Shown: positions 26,231 to 34,629 of the stretch, piece by piece
Layout of the letters: every line of letters begins with the position of its first letter
Position numbering within the stretch: position 1 is the stretch's first letter
Assembly: GCA_013151635.1 (NCBI GenBank)
Contig: JAADHV010000050.1
Coordinates: 1 to 38,462, forward strand
Source of the DNA: Deltaproteobacteria bacterium
GTDB lineage: Bacteria; Desulfobacterota; Desulfobacteria; Desulfobacterales; Desulfobacteraceae
Length of the DNA stretch: 38,462 bases
Direction of reading: 5' to 3'
Notes under the pieces: model-generated
What the model was told of the DNA's origin: nothing
The model's database searches: none
Seen by the model: the letters and a program-made list of their open reading frames with translations, nothing else
Program-made: the position numbers and the translations under genes

Positions 26231-26773
26231 ATGAGAATTATCAGCGGCAGTTGCAAAGGCAGAAAACTTGCCGGGATTCAGGGCAACCGGATCCGTCCCA
26301 CGTCCGATCGTACAAAGGAGGCAATTTTTAACATCCTGGGGCAAAAAGTCAAAAATGCAAGAGTACTGGATCTTTTTGCCGGGACAGGCGCACTGGGCAT
26401 AGAAGCTCTGAGCCGGGGGGCGTACCACACCACGTTTATAGATTCGTCCTGTGGTATAATCCACCAGAACCTTAAACTCTGCCGGTTTGAAAAAAAAGCC
26501 ATGGTCATCTGCTGTGATATTATCAAGACAATCTTTCCCGAGGATCTGAAAGGACAAAGTTTTGATCTTGTGTTCATTGATCCGCCTTACGGGAAGGGAT
26601 ATATTGAACATACCCTTCAACAAGAATCATTTACAGGTTACCTGGATAAAGATTGTATCATTATTGCCGAACAATCCTGCAAGGAAAATCTTCAAATGCA
26701 ACTTCCCGGTCTTGACATTTACAGACAAAAAAAATACTCAAAAACAATAATTTCTTTTATGAATAAAATATAA
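26231..26773 (+). CDS. rsmD: RsmD, 16S rRNA (guanine966-N2)-methyltransferase
   Basis: RsmD methylates N2 of G966 in 16S rRNA with SAM. Recognisable features are the N-terminal MRIISGSCKGRKL, IRPTSDRTKEAIFNIL, VLDLFAGTGALGIEALSRGA (SAM motif I) and the catalytic DPPYG in LVFIDPPYGKGY. Length (180 aa) is typical. It begins 6 bases after the response regulator stop and ends 17 bases before coaD; the rsmD-coaD pairing is very common in bacteria and supports both calls. GGGAG lies 3-4 bases before the ATG. Confidence 0.93.
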   Translation: MRIISGSCKGRKLAGIQGNRIRPTSDRTKEAIFNILGQKVKNARVLDLFAGTGALGIEALSRGAYHTTFIDSSCGIIHQNLKLCRFEKKAMVICCDIIKTIFPEDLKGQSFDLVFIDPPYGKGYIEHTLQQESFTGYLDKDCIIIAEQSCKENLQMQLPGLDIYRQKKYSKTIISFMNKI

Positions 26774-26790
26774 AAAAGGATGGTTCATCA

Positions 26791-27285
26791 ATGGCGGATA
26801 AAATAGCAATCTACCCTGGTTCTTTTGACCCTTTAACAAACGGGCATATCGATATTATTGAACGGGCGCTGGACATTTTTGACAAAGTTATTATAGCTGT
26901 ATTGCATAACCCTTCAAAAAAAGCATTGTTCACAATGGAAGAAAGGGTCAAGATGATCAAGCAAAGCTTTAACTGCAACAATGGTGTTACGGTTGATTCT
27001 TTTGGCGGGCTTCTTGTGGATTATGCAAAAATGAAAAAGGCTGTTGCAATTATCAGGGGAATGCGCGCTATTTCAGATTTTGAAAGTGAATTTCAAATGG
27101 CATTAATGAACAGGAAACTGAACAAAGAAGTGCAATCTGTATTTTTAATGACCGGGCTCAGATGGATTTTCACAAGTTCTTCCATTATTAAAGAAGCCGT
27201 ACAATTTGGCGGAGACATCAGTGATATGGTCCCGGAGCCGGTTAAAATAAAACTGATGGAAAAATACCCAAAAATTAAGGAATAA
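26791..27285 (+). CDS. coaD: CoaD, phosphopantetheine adenylyltransferase
   Basis: CoaD joins 4'-phosphopantetheine and ATP to give dephospho-CoA, the penultimate step of coenzyme A synthesis. The nucleotidyltransferase motif is YPGSFDPLTNGHIDIIERA (TNGH for T/HxGH). IIRGMRAISDFESEFQMAL and the C-terminal FTSSSIIKEA (ISSTxxKE-type motif) bind ATP and substrate. Length (164 aa) is standard. AAGGAT precedes the start. The stop region AAGGAATAA also supplies the ribosome site of the LysR gene 4 bases downstream, so they are coupled. Confidence 0.96.
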   Translation: MADKIAIYPGSFDPLTNGHIDIIERALDIFDKVIIAVLHNPSKKALFTMEERVKMIKQSFNCNNGVTVDSFGGLLVDYAKMKKAVAIIRGMRAISDFESEFQMALMNRKLNKEVQSVFLMTGLRWIFTSSSIIKEAVQFGGDISDMVPEPVKIKLMEKYPKIKE

Positions 27286-27289
27286 AAAA

Positions 27290-28195
27290 ATGGACCTGTG
27301 GCAGCTTCATATATTTGTATCAGTTGTTGAAAATAAAAGCTTTTCAAAGGCATCCCAGGCCATTAACCTTTCTCAACCCACGGTGAGCAGTCATATTAAA
27401 GAACTTGAAGACTATTTTAAATGCCGCCTTCTTGACCGTCTCGGGAAAATCACGGAACCTACAAAAGCGGGTGAAATCCTATATCAATATTCAAAAAAAA
27501 TCTTAAACTTAAGGGACCGTGCTGAATCCGCCCTGCACGATTTTTTAGGAAAAACCAAAGGTGACCTGCTTATTGGTGGCAGTACCATTCCTTCCGGATA
27601 TATCATCCCCAAACTCATAGGACCTTTTTCAAAAAAATTCCCTGAGGTTTCAATTGAATTGGCAGCAGGGGATACCATGCAGATTGTCCGGGAAATCAAA
27701 AAAGGAAAAATTGAAATCGGCATTGTCGGTGCAAAGATAGATGATCCGGGGATCAAACAGGAAAAACTGGTTGCAGATGAAATGAAACTTATCATCCCTT
27801 TAAGCCACAAATGGGCAAAAAGAGCATCTGTTGACTGCTTAGAGCTTTTTAAAGAATCTTTTATTGCAAGGGAAAAAGGCTCAGGAACCTGGAAATCCAT
27901 CCTTAAAAGTATGGAAGACGCAGGGTTTGACCCAAAGGGTTTGAAAACCTGTGTGACCATGGGCAATACAATATCTGTTATCCAGGGCATTTTAAATCAT
28001 GTCGGGATATCCATTCTTTCCACCATAGCCGTTCAGGACGATATTGATACAAAACGCTTAAAAGCATTACCTGTAAAGGGCCTTGCCCTTGATCGCTTCT
28101 TTTACATTACCTTGTCGAAAAAAAGAACATTATCCCCTATTGGCAAAAAATTTATTGATTTTTGTAAAGCATACTATGGTTTGAATTTTGTGTGA
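27290..28195 (+). CDS. LysR-family regulator of the selenium-metabolism-associated type
   Basis: A 301-residue LysR regulator. The winged helix-turn-helix is at residues 1-60 ([20 protein letters not shown], then [15 protein letters not shown]), followed by a linker helix and a periplasmic-binding-like effector domain from about 90. The segment [20 protein letters not shown] and the overall sequence resemble the group named selenium metabolism-associated LysR regulators. A selenocysteine-containing selD about 7 kb away in this window is consistent with that. The effector and target genes are unknown. It lies between coaD and a DUF6125-like gene, whose translation probably couples with its stop. 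Confidence 0.85.
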   Translation: MDLWQLHIFVSVVENKSFSKASQAINLSQPTVSSHIKELEDYFKCRLLDRLGKITEPTKAGEILYQYSKKILNLRDRAESALHDFLGKTKGDLLIGGSTIPSGYIIPKLIGPFSKKFPEVSIELAAGDTMQIVREIKKGKIEIGIVGAKIDDPGIKQEKLVADEMKLIIPLSHKWAKRASVDCLELFKESFIAREKGSGTWKSILKSMEDAGFDPKGLKTCVTMGNTISVIQGILNHVGISILSTIAVQDDIDTKRLKALPVKGLALDRFFYITLSKKRTLSPIGKKFIDFCKAYYGLNFV

Positions 28196-28206
28196 AGGAA
28201 TTGTCA

Positions 28207-28719
28207 ATGGATTTAGAAATTTTTGAAAATATGGACAAAGAAAAGCTAAGGGCCTATATTGAATTTCTTTTATGGAATTACAGGGTCATGGATGCTTTCT
28301 GGTTTATCAGGATCACAAAAAATTTTGACCGGAGTACGGCTGAAAAAATCAATGAACAGGTCTGGGGCCGTGTGGCAGGCTTTGCAGCTAAAGATCTCCT
28401 GGAAAAATTTGATATTCCCGGAAAAGGGTTGAAAAAGTTTGTAAAAGCATTAAAATTATTTCCCTGGTGCATCCTTGTGGGTTATGATTTTGAAGAAAAA
28501 AAAGATGAAGTTATCATTACCGTGCCCTCCTGCCCGGCCCAGCAGGCAAGGCTCAAACGGGGCATGGATGAATATGTCTGTAAAGACATGCACATGAAGG
28601 AGTTTAAAAGCTTTGCAAATGTGATTGATGAGCAGATAGATGTGAAATGCGTATTTGCTCCGCCAGACCCGCACCCGCCTGATATGTTCTGCAAATGGAA
28701 GTTCACTGTAAAGGATTAA
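28207..28719 (+). CDS. DUF6125-like cytosolic protein
   Basis: A 170-residue soluble protein of unknown function, which I tentatively place in DUF6125. It has [40 protein letters not shown], and a cysteine-bearing second half: [32 protein letters not shown] and MFCKWKF. The regularly placed cysteines suggest a metal or cofactor site. ATG 28207 is chosen over a GTG at 28192 because AAGGA lies 7 bases upstream. It directly follows the selenium-associated LysR gene and converges, with a 4-base overlap, on the acyl-CoA ligase of the other strand. Confidence 0.75.
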   Translation: MDLEIFENMDKEKLRAYIEFLLWNYRVMDAFWFIRITKNFDRSTAEKINEQVWGRVAGFAAKDLLEKFDIPGKGLKKFVKALKLFPWCILVGYDFEEKKDEVIITVPSCPAQQARLKRGMDEYVCKDMHMKEFKSFANVIDEQIDVKCVFAPPDPHPPDMFCKWKFTVKD

Positions 28720-30245
28720 AAAAGCTTTCCTTTCCGGACCTTGCCAAGGGAAGTACGGGGAAATTCAGATTTAAAGGTCACCTTTTGGGGCCATTTATAT
28801 TTTGCAAGTTTTCCATGGCACATGGCAATAACTTCTTTTTTTGTCAATGAAGCGCCAGGAGACAAGATGACAAATGCATGTCCGGTTTCACCCCATGTTT
28901 CATCTTCCGTGCCCTTAACAGCCACGTCCTCTATCTCTGGGTGCTGCTTAAGAATTTTTTCCACCTCTGCAGGATAAACATTTTCACCTCCTGAGATATA
29001 CATGTCCCCTGCCCTTCCCACAAGGTAAAAAAACCCGTCCTCATCCATGCGGGCCAGATCCCCTGTGCGCAGGAAGCCGTTTTTAATAGTCTCTTCGGTT
29101 TTCACAGGGTCTTGCCAGTATTCTTTCATCATAATTGATCCCCGTACGACGATCTCTCCTACTTCACCTGGTTTTGCAGGTTTACCGCGATCATCAAGGA
29201 TAGAGACTTCTGCATGGAAAACAGGACGTCCTACAGTTCCCGGCTTTTTTAAAGGGTCATCTTCAGATGCCCATAAAAGGATCGAGGTTTCAGTCTGTCC
29301 CATGATCTGTCGAAATGCAAGGCCGGCTTCTGCACATTGTTTTATAAGGTCTCCGGTAAGCTTTTCCCCGCCGCCGGCTAAGACCCGGAGAGAAGTAATA
29401 TCACTTCTCTTTTCAGGATCAACCTTTAACAATTCCCTGTATACCGTGGGAACCCCCAGGAACTTTGTGACCCGGTATTTTTCAATATCCCTGTAAACAA
29501 GGAGGGGGTTAAATTTTTTATGCAAAACAATGGTTGCCCCTTTATAAAAAGTCGGGGCTGCCTGGATAAAAAGACCGCCTGAATGAAAAAGGGGCAGGAA
29601 AATCAGCATGATATCACTAAAATGCAGCTTAAAGAAAATATCTGCATTCAAACAATTAAAAAATGTCTTCCTATGGGTTAAAACAGCACCTTTGGGCTTT
29701 CCTGTCGTGCCGGAGGTATACATTATGACCTGGGGTTCTTCAGGATTGGAAGGCCCGAGGGAACGTGTCAAAAAAGCTCTTTTCCCTTCAAACTTTTTTG
29801 TTTCTTCAATAAAATCAAAAGTCCTTTGGTTAAACCCGGCCTTCCCCACACCCGCCACCATCATCGGGGGCAGATAGCTTTCCAGGTCAAGAGCATTTAA
29901 TACATCAAAAAATCCCTGGCCGTGGACAAAAAGCCTTGGCCTGCAATTTTTAATAAAATAATCCAGTTCCATTGATGTAATGCGGAAATTTATGGGAACA
30001 AAAATGGCTCCAAGCCTTGAACATGCAAGAAACAAATCAAGAAACTCGGGGCAATTATTGAGCATCACGGCCACACGGTCACCCTTTTCAATCCCAATGG
30101 ACTGAAGCCAGCAGCTTGTCCGGTCTGCCCGTTTGCACAATGCCTGGTACGAAATGGCCTGTTCTTCAAATATTATTGCAGGCTTGTCAGGCGTCAGCTC
30201 AGCCCAGCGCTGCACCCACCAGGCAATATTCATGGATTTAATCAT
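28716..30245 (-). CDS. AMP-forming acyl-CoA synthetase / acid-CoA ligase
   Basis: A 509-residue ANL-superfamily ligase that activates a carboxylic acid as a CoA thioester. The P-loop is [20 protein letters not shown], followed by [11 protein letters not shown] (A5), [20 protein letters not shown] with the ATP-binding Asp, [17 protein letters not shown] and [11 protein letters not shown] with the catalytic Lys. It is shorter than and only distantly similar to the ligase at 10948, so a different substrate is likely; medium-chain, aryl or carnitine-like acids are possible. Its start overlaps the stop of the small upstream gene (ATGA), so the two are coupled. No further pathway genes adjoin it. 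Confidence 0.9.
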   Translation of the reverse strand: MIKSMNIAWWVQRWAELTPDKPAIIFEEQAISYQALCKRADRTSCWLQSIGIEKGDRVAVMLNNCPEFLDLFLACSRLGAIFVPINFRITSMELDYFIKNCRPRLFVHGQGFFDVLNALDLESYLPPMMVAGVGKAGFNQRTFDFIEETKKFEGKRAFLTRSLGPSNPEEPQVIMYTSGTTGKPKGAVLTHRKTFFNCLNADIFFKLHFSDIMLIFLPLFHSGGLFIQAAPTFYKGATIVLHKKFNPLLVYRDIEKYRVTKFLGVPTVYRELLKVDPEKRSDITSLRVLAGGGEKLTGDLIKQCAEAGLAFRQIMGQTETSILLWASEDDPLKKPGTVGRPVFHAEVSILDDRGKPAKPGEVGEIVVRGSIMMKEYWQDPVKTEETIKNGFLRTGDLARMDEDGFFYLVGRAGDMYISGGENVYPAEVEKILKQHPEIEDVAVKGTEDETWGETGHAFVILSPGASLTKKEVIAMCHGKLAKYKWPQKVTFKSEFPRTSLGKVRKGKLF

Positions 30246-30508
30246 TTCAGCCCGAGGTTATCCCTGAAATGTTTGTGTTTCATCCGGTACAAATCCTTAT
30301 TTTCCCGGACCAGATAGAAAAAGCTTCTGTTCTCATCGTCAAAGCACTCAAAAAGCCCGGTATAATCTTCCTTGTCCGTGACATCACAGATCCTTGACAC
30401 ATCATCATTGAACTTTTCACAGACCGCAGCCCAGTCTTCCTGCCCGGCATCATCCTTGATAGTAATTTTTTTTGAATCTTTGTCAAATTCCGCCTGGATA
30501 GATTTCAT
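30242..30508 (-). CDS. small hypothetical protein coupled to the acyl-CoA ligase
   Basis: An 88-residue acidic, soluble protein I do not recognise. It has IQAEFDKDSKKITIKDDAGQ, DWAAVCEKFNDDVSRICDVT and ENRSFFYLVRENKDLYRMKH, with no membrane segment. GGGAGAG lies 5 bases before the ATG and the stop overlaps the ligase start by 4 bases (ATGA), both good evidence of translation. A role as an accessory or regulator of the ligase is only positional. The 238-base gap to the next gene is AT-rich with no clear promoter. Confidence 0.7.
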   Translation of the reverse strand: MKSIQAEFDKDSKKITIKDDAGQEDWAAVCEKFNDDVSRICDVTDKEDYTGLFECFDDENRSFFYLVRENKDLYRMKHKHFRDNLGLK

Positions 30509-30746
30509 TATTTCTCTCCCAAATCATATTACATTTGAGTAAAATTTAACTGACAGGGATGATCTTAACAAAAGACAGCAGATGATGTAAAACAAATTGA
30601 TTTTTTTTAAAGCCCCCCTTTAATGTCAAAAAATTTTAATTTATCCTTCTTAAAATTAGTTTGCCATGCATTATTACATGTTGTATTTCTTAGAGGTTGC
30701 CAGGCTATCAAACAATGATCCTCTAATATTTTACAGGATGCAGATA

Positions 30747-33119
30747 ATGAAAGACAGATTAAACCTACCTTCAAAATCGGATATAAAAGAGATCCTCAAG
30801 CTTGACGACAAAAAACTGCCAAGCTTTCCCCAGGTTGCGGCGAAACTTCTCGAGGTGTCCCGTGATAAAACAGCTTCCCTGCCGGATGTTTCAAAAATTG
30901 TGGAAACAGACCCCGGTATTTCAATAAGGGTACTTGAAATTGTTAACTCAGCCATGTACGGCCTTTCAAGAAAAATTACAGCACTTTCAGAAGCTGTAGT
31001 ATTTTTAGGCCTGGATGAAATAAAAAAGCTTGCCATCGGGATGACGGTCTTTGAAAAAATGTTTAAATCAGGCCATGCAAAAGAGTTTGACAGGCTCCTT
31101 TTCTGGCGCCATTGCCTTTCTGTTGCAGTATTAAGTATGGAGATTGCCAGGGCGACCAAGCATCCAAACCCTGAAGAAGCTTATATTGCAGGGCTTCTTC
31201 ACGATATAGGCAAGGTCTTTCTTGATATAAAGGGAAAAATGAATTACGGCAGCTTTATCCGGGAACTTACAACATCCACTGATCTTGTTATTGAAAAGGA
31301 ACGCAGTGTCATAGGGCTGGGTCATGATGATGTCGGCGCTTTTTTTTGTTCCTTGTGGAACCTGCCTGAAAAACTTGTAATAGCCGTAAAATACCACCAC
31401 CAGCCCTTTGAGCATTTAGGCTTTGCAAAAGAAGAAATGCTGTTGATTTCTATTGTATCCTTAGCAAACTTTCTTTGCTGGACCCAGGGCATAGGCTCAT
31501 TTGATTTCATCCGGCCCCCGATCCTTCCGCCGGAAGTTGAAAAAACAATAGACCTGGATAAAATTGATATTATCAAGTGCATTTCTCAAATGAACAAGGA
31601 AGTTGAAACCATTTCTGAATTTTATCATTTTGTTTTCCCGTCAACAAGCCAGATAAAAAAAAACCTGCTCCGGGCCAATCTCAAGCTGTCAAAAGCAAAT
31701 ACCAGGTATTATTACCAGCAAGCCCCCATGGCACAACTCCGGGACATGAAACATGCCATGGACGGCAGTATGACCTTTGACCTTGGCATGGAACTTGGAA
31801 AACCCCTTGCAAAAGCCAAAACCGTCAAGGAAGTTCTTGATATCGTCATGTACCAGGTAGGCCGTATTTTCCAACCCCTGCACTGGTCGATATTATTAAA
31901 AGACCCTAAAACTTCTGATATGATTTTTTCCGTTGTTGTCGGGGCAAACAAGAAAAAGCTTCAAGGGGCAAAACTACACAGGGGAGAAGGCATTGCAGGG
32001 CATATCATGAAAACGGGAGAATCTCTGATAATTAAAGATGTTGCAAAAGATAAGCATTTCAGCATGAGGGTGGATAAGTATTCAGGGTTTAAAACCAAAT
32101 CCGTAATCGGCACCCCCCTTAGAACTGACGCCAAAATCTTTGGTGTAATTGAGTTGATCAACCGAATCAGTGATGACAATTTCAGCTCACGGGACTTGAA
32201 AGTCCTGACCTCCATTGCGGAATATGCAGGCATAGCAATTGAAAGGGCCTATTATAACCAGGCCCTGACGACAATTGCAACAAAAGATTCATTGACCGGT
32301 CTTAAAAACAGATGGAGCTTTGAGCGTGCTGTAAGCAATAAGGACGAGGTTCTTAAACACTACGGCACAATCTTTTCCATGCTTATTATCAACATCGAAA
32401 GCTTTCTTGAGTTCAATAAAAAAACTGGCAGGCCTGAAAGTGATGGAATCATAAAAGAACTGGCACGGATTCTTACCAGGACAAAAAGACGGGATGACAA
32501 TATCTTCCGTTACGGCGAGGACACCTTTATAATGCTTTTGCCCCAGACATATACAGATGGTGCAAAAAGAGCGAAACACAGGATTATAGACGCTTTTTCC
32601 CAGGTTATTTCTCAAAAGAGCAAGGCAGCCCCGGCGCAGATAAATATTGCAGCGCATACTGTGAGTGCTGAAGACTGTCACCAGTTAAAGAATATAGTAG
32701 GCAAATTTCTTTCCAGATCAAAAAAACCCTTTAATGATGATGTGATCGCAGATATTGAAGACAGCCTGCAAAACCTTCTGGAGCAGGAGAACAAAAAAGA
32801 AGCTGTTGAAATTAAAAATCGCCGGGCCCTTGGAAAACCTGTTTCGTTAGGAGGAGAATTTATCCGCCTTAAAACAAGAGAATCCGGTCATATCAGGGTA
32901 GAAAAGCTATCCATGCTGACCATTGGTTTCAGAATTTCAAAATCCCACCGTATCAAAGTCAATGATTTCCTTGATATTCACTTTATTCTGGACGATATAA
33001 AAAAATCCATCGTGGAAAGGCGGGTCGTGGTCAGGGAAATAAAAGGCAATCTAATTAATGCCGACTTCTATAATCCGCCTCCCTATGCAAAAAATCTTGG
33101 ATTTTACCTTATGAACTGA
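30747..33119 (+). CDS. HDOD-GAF-GGDEF(degenerate)-PilZ-like signalling protein
   Basis: A 790-residue cytoplasmic signalling protein. Residues about 20-290 form an HDOD domain (LPSFPQVAAKLLEV, ETDPGISIRVLEIVNSA) that keeps the His-Asp pair H152-D153 in GLLHDIGK. Residues about 355-500 form a GAF domain (RGEGIAGHIMKTGESLIIKD, KSVIGTPLRT). The next 170 residues are GGDEF-like (DSLTGLKNRWSFE), but the active-site signature reads YGEDTF at 589-594, so cyclase activity is unlikely. The last about 100 residues resemble a PilZ fold with poor c-di-GMP motifs. ATG 30747, with AGGA 8 bases upstream, is preferred; the frame runs on to an ATG at 30666. Its role may be two-way coupling of growth or motility signals, but this is inferred. 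Confidence 0.85.
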   Translation: MKDRLNLPSKSDIKEILKLDDKKLPSFPQVAAKLLEVSRDKTASLPDVSKIVETDPGISIRVLEIVNSAMYGLSRKITALSEAVVFLGLDEIKKLAIGMTVFEKMFKSGHAKEFDRLLFWRHCLSVAVLSMEIARATKHPNPEEAYIAGLLHDIGKVFLDIKGKMNYGSFIRELTTSTDLVIEKERSVIGLGHDDVGAFFCSLWNLPEKLVIAVKYHHQPFEHLGFAKEEMLLISIVSLANFLCWTQGIGSFDFIRPPILPPEVEKTIDLDKIDIIKCISQMNKEVETISEFYHFVFPSTSQIKKNLLRANLKLSKANTRYYYQQAPMAQLRDMKHAMDGSMTFDLGMELGKPLAKAKTVKEVLDIVMYQVGRIFQPLHWSILLKDPKTSDMIFSVVVGANKKKLQGAKLHRGEGIAGHIMKTGESLIIKDVAKDKHFSMRVDKYSGFKTKSVIGTPLRTDAKIFGVIELINRISDDNFSSRDLKVLTSIAEYAGIAIERAYYNQALTTIATKDSLTGLKNRWSFERAVSNKDEVLKHYGTIFSMLIINIESFLEFNKKTGRPESDGIIKELARILTRTKRRDDNIFRYGEDTFIMLLPQTYTDGAKRAKHRIIDAFSQVISQKSKAAPAQINIAAHTVSAEDCHQLKNIVGKFLSRSKKPFNDDVIADIEDSLQNLLEQENKKEAVEIKNRRALGKPVSLGGEFIRLKTRESGHIRVEKLSMLTIGFRISKSHRIKVNDFLDIHFILDDIKKSIVERRVVVREIKGNLINADFYNPPPYAKNLGFYLMN

Positions 33120-33174
33120 TCATGCAACATATAATTCCTTTAATTTTATTTTTTTAAAAAATATCAAATAGTAC

Positions 33175-33202
33175 TTGACTTTTACTGATATTCATTTATT
33201 AT
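33175..33202 (+). promoter_or_regulatory. candidate sigma-70 promoter and long leader of the cold-shock gene
   Basis: TTGACT (33175-33180) and TATTAT (33197-33202) are separated by 16 bases. Transcription from here would leave a leader of about 130 bases before the ATG at 33340. Long structured 5' leaders are characteristic of cspA-type genes and often control their translation at low temperature. The promoter is read from sequence; leader function is inferred. Confidence 0.55.
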
Positions 33203-33339
33203 AGGCGGAATTGCGCTGATTTATGTAAGCGTAAAGGTTTTATTCTAAAGGTGTATATCCCCGGACAATAAAAGTGGCATTACCCCAAAGTTAGAAACCG
33301 GAATTATTTTTTTATTTTTTATTACAGGAGATCGCCAAT

Positions 33340-33540
33340 ATGGCTAACGGTATCGTAAAATGGTTTAACGACTCAAAAGGTTTTGGATTTATCGAGCAGG
33401 AAAACGGAAAGGATGTATTTGTACATCACAGTGCCATCAATGCAACAGGTTTTAAATCCCTCAATGAAGGGGACCGTGTTTCATTTGATGTCGAAGAAGG
33501 ACAAAAAGGACCTGCAGCAGCAAATGTAACCGTACAATAG
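33340..33540 (+). CDS. cold-shock domain protein (CspA family)
   Basis: A 66-residue single-domain OB-fold protein that binds single-stranded RNA and DNA and melts RNA structure in the cold. The RNA-binding motifs are intact: [18 protein letters not shown] contains RNP1 (KGFGFIE) and [10 protein letters not shown] contains RNP2. [20 protein letters not shown] ends the barrel. AGGAG lies 9-10 bases before the ATG. It has its own promoter and terminator and so is a single-gene transcript. Which CspA-type paralogue it is cannot be told. Confidence 0.97.
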   Translation: MANGIVKWFNDSKGFGFIEQENGKDVFVHHSAINATGFKSLNEGDRVSFDVEEGQKGPAAANVTVQ

Positions 33541-33591
33541 TTAACCGTTTTATTTGCTTTTTAAAAAAAGTCATCTTGATGACTTGAAAAT

Positions 33592-33629
33592 AAAGTCCAT
33601 GGACGAAATTTTGTCCATGGACTTTTTTT
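33592..33629. terminator. rho-independent terminator, probably bidirectional
   Basis: A perfect 13-base stem (AAAGTCCATGGAC and its complement, 33592-33604 and 33613-33625) with an 8-base loop runs into seven T on the plus strand, and into TTTATTTTC on the minus strand. It lies between the convergent csp and EamA genes and should stop both. A second, smaller hairpin (33568-33585, AAGTCAT with a CTTG loop) sits just before it. Confidence 0.9.
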
Positions 33630-33645
33630 GCTTCCCACAGAAGAG

Positions 33646-34569
33646 TTAGTCCTTAGCCTTCTGGATCACCATCACACCTGAAAGGGACAATACCATCCCC
33701 AGGATAAACATCCGTCCAAGGTCCTGATCACCCGGCAGCAGTCCCACTATTGCCGTTAATGCCGCAAGAAGGGCGGTTGCAGGGGGCTGGGCATTGGTTG
33801 TAATAGCCACCTGGACCGGTGTGAGATACTGCAAAAGGACATTCCACAACATCATCATGGTTATGCTGGTAATAACAATCATATATCCAAGTCCAAACCA
33901 TCCGGAAGTTGAAACAGCGGAGAAGTCAAAATTTCTAATTGGACCTGCGGCCATTGGCAGCATTATGAGAACGCCTAGGATAAGGCTCCAGGCCGTGACT
34001 GTAATCGCATTCTTTTTCCTGCATATATCACTTGCAAGAACCGTATACACCACCCAGCAGGAAACCGCCAGGATCAGCCAGAGGTCGCCGGTCCTAAGCT
34101 CACTTATCCGGACTCCCGACGTCCATGGTCTTAAAACGACTACCACCCCTGAAAATGCAATAAAAATCCCTGAAAGTTTCTGGAAAGAAGGTATTTTCCG
34201 CTTCCGGGCACTGTAAAGCAAAAGTACGCCAAGGGGAGTCATGGCATACATAAGGGCGGAATGCCCTGGAACACTAAGCTCAAGGCCTCGCAGGAAACAA
34301 TATTGATTCAAAGGAACCAGGAGTACACCCAGCCCCAGGAGCCAGAACCATTCCCTTAAGGTAAAATCAGGCCGGGGAATTTTCCATCCGGTCAACATAA
34401 GAAGAATCACCGCAGCCCCCAGGCCACGGGAAACAGTTAAAACCATGGGGTTTGCAAAACTCATGGCCGCAGCTTTGCTGAAAATAAAAGTGCCGGCCGC
34501 AAAAAACACATGAAGTGCCATGATGAGATACAAGTGGTTTTTAGATTTACCAGGTCTCAGCTTCAACAA
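33646..34569 (-). CDS. EamA/DMT-family transporter
   Basis: A 307-residue inner-membrane protein with about ten hydrophobic helices in two repeats, of the drug/metabolite transporter (EamA) type. LYLIMALHVFFAAGTFIFSK opens repeat 1, and RGLGAAVILLML and YCFLRGLELSVPGHSALMYA follow. Repeat 2 starts near GDLWLILAVSCWVVYTVLAS. The substrate is unknown; relatives export amino acids or metabolites. The start is a TTG, supported by AAGGA 5 bases upstream; an ATG 4 bases before is out of frame. It follows selD by 60 bases on the same strand. No selenium-specific feature is seen in the protein. Confidence 0.88.
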   Translation of the reverse strand: MLKLRPGKSKNHLYLIMALHVFFAAGTFIFSKAAAMSFANPMVLTVSRGLGAAVILLMLTGWKIPRPDFTLREWFWLLGLGVLLVPLNQYCFLRGLELSVPGHSALMYAMTPLGVLLLYSARKRKIPSFQKLSGIFIAFSGVVVVLRPWTSGVRISELRTGDLWLILAVSCWVVYTVLASDICRKKNAITVTAWSLILGVLIMLPMAAGPIRNFDFSAVSTSGWFGLGYMIVITSITMMMLWNVLLQYLTPVQVAITTNAQPPATALLAALTAIVGLLPGDQDLGRMFILGMVLSLSGVMVIQKAKD

Positions 34570-34629
34570 TCATTCCTTTTTTTCAAAAATTCCGTTCAGG
34601 TCATTTGTGATATAATAGAGATCCACGAT

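Noticed and set aside
30607-30623. TTAAAG-CCCCC-CTTTAA inverted repeat before the HDOD gene
   Set aside because: A 6-base AT-rich stem without a T run on either side; no clear role as operator or terminator.
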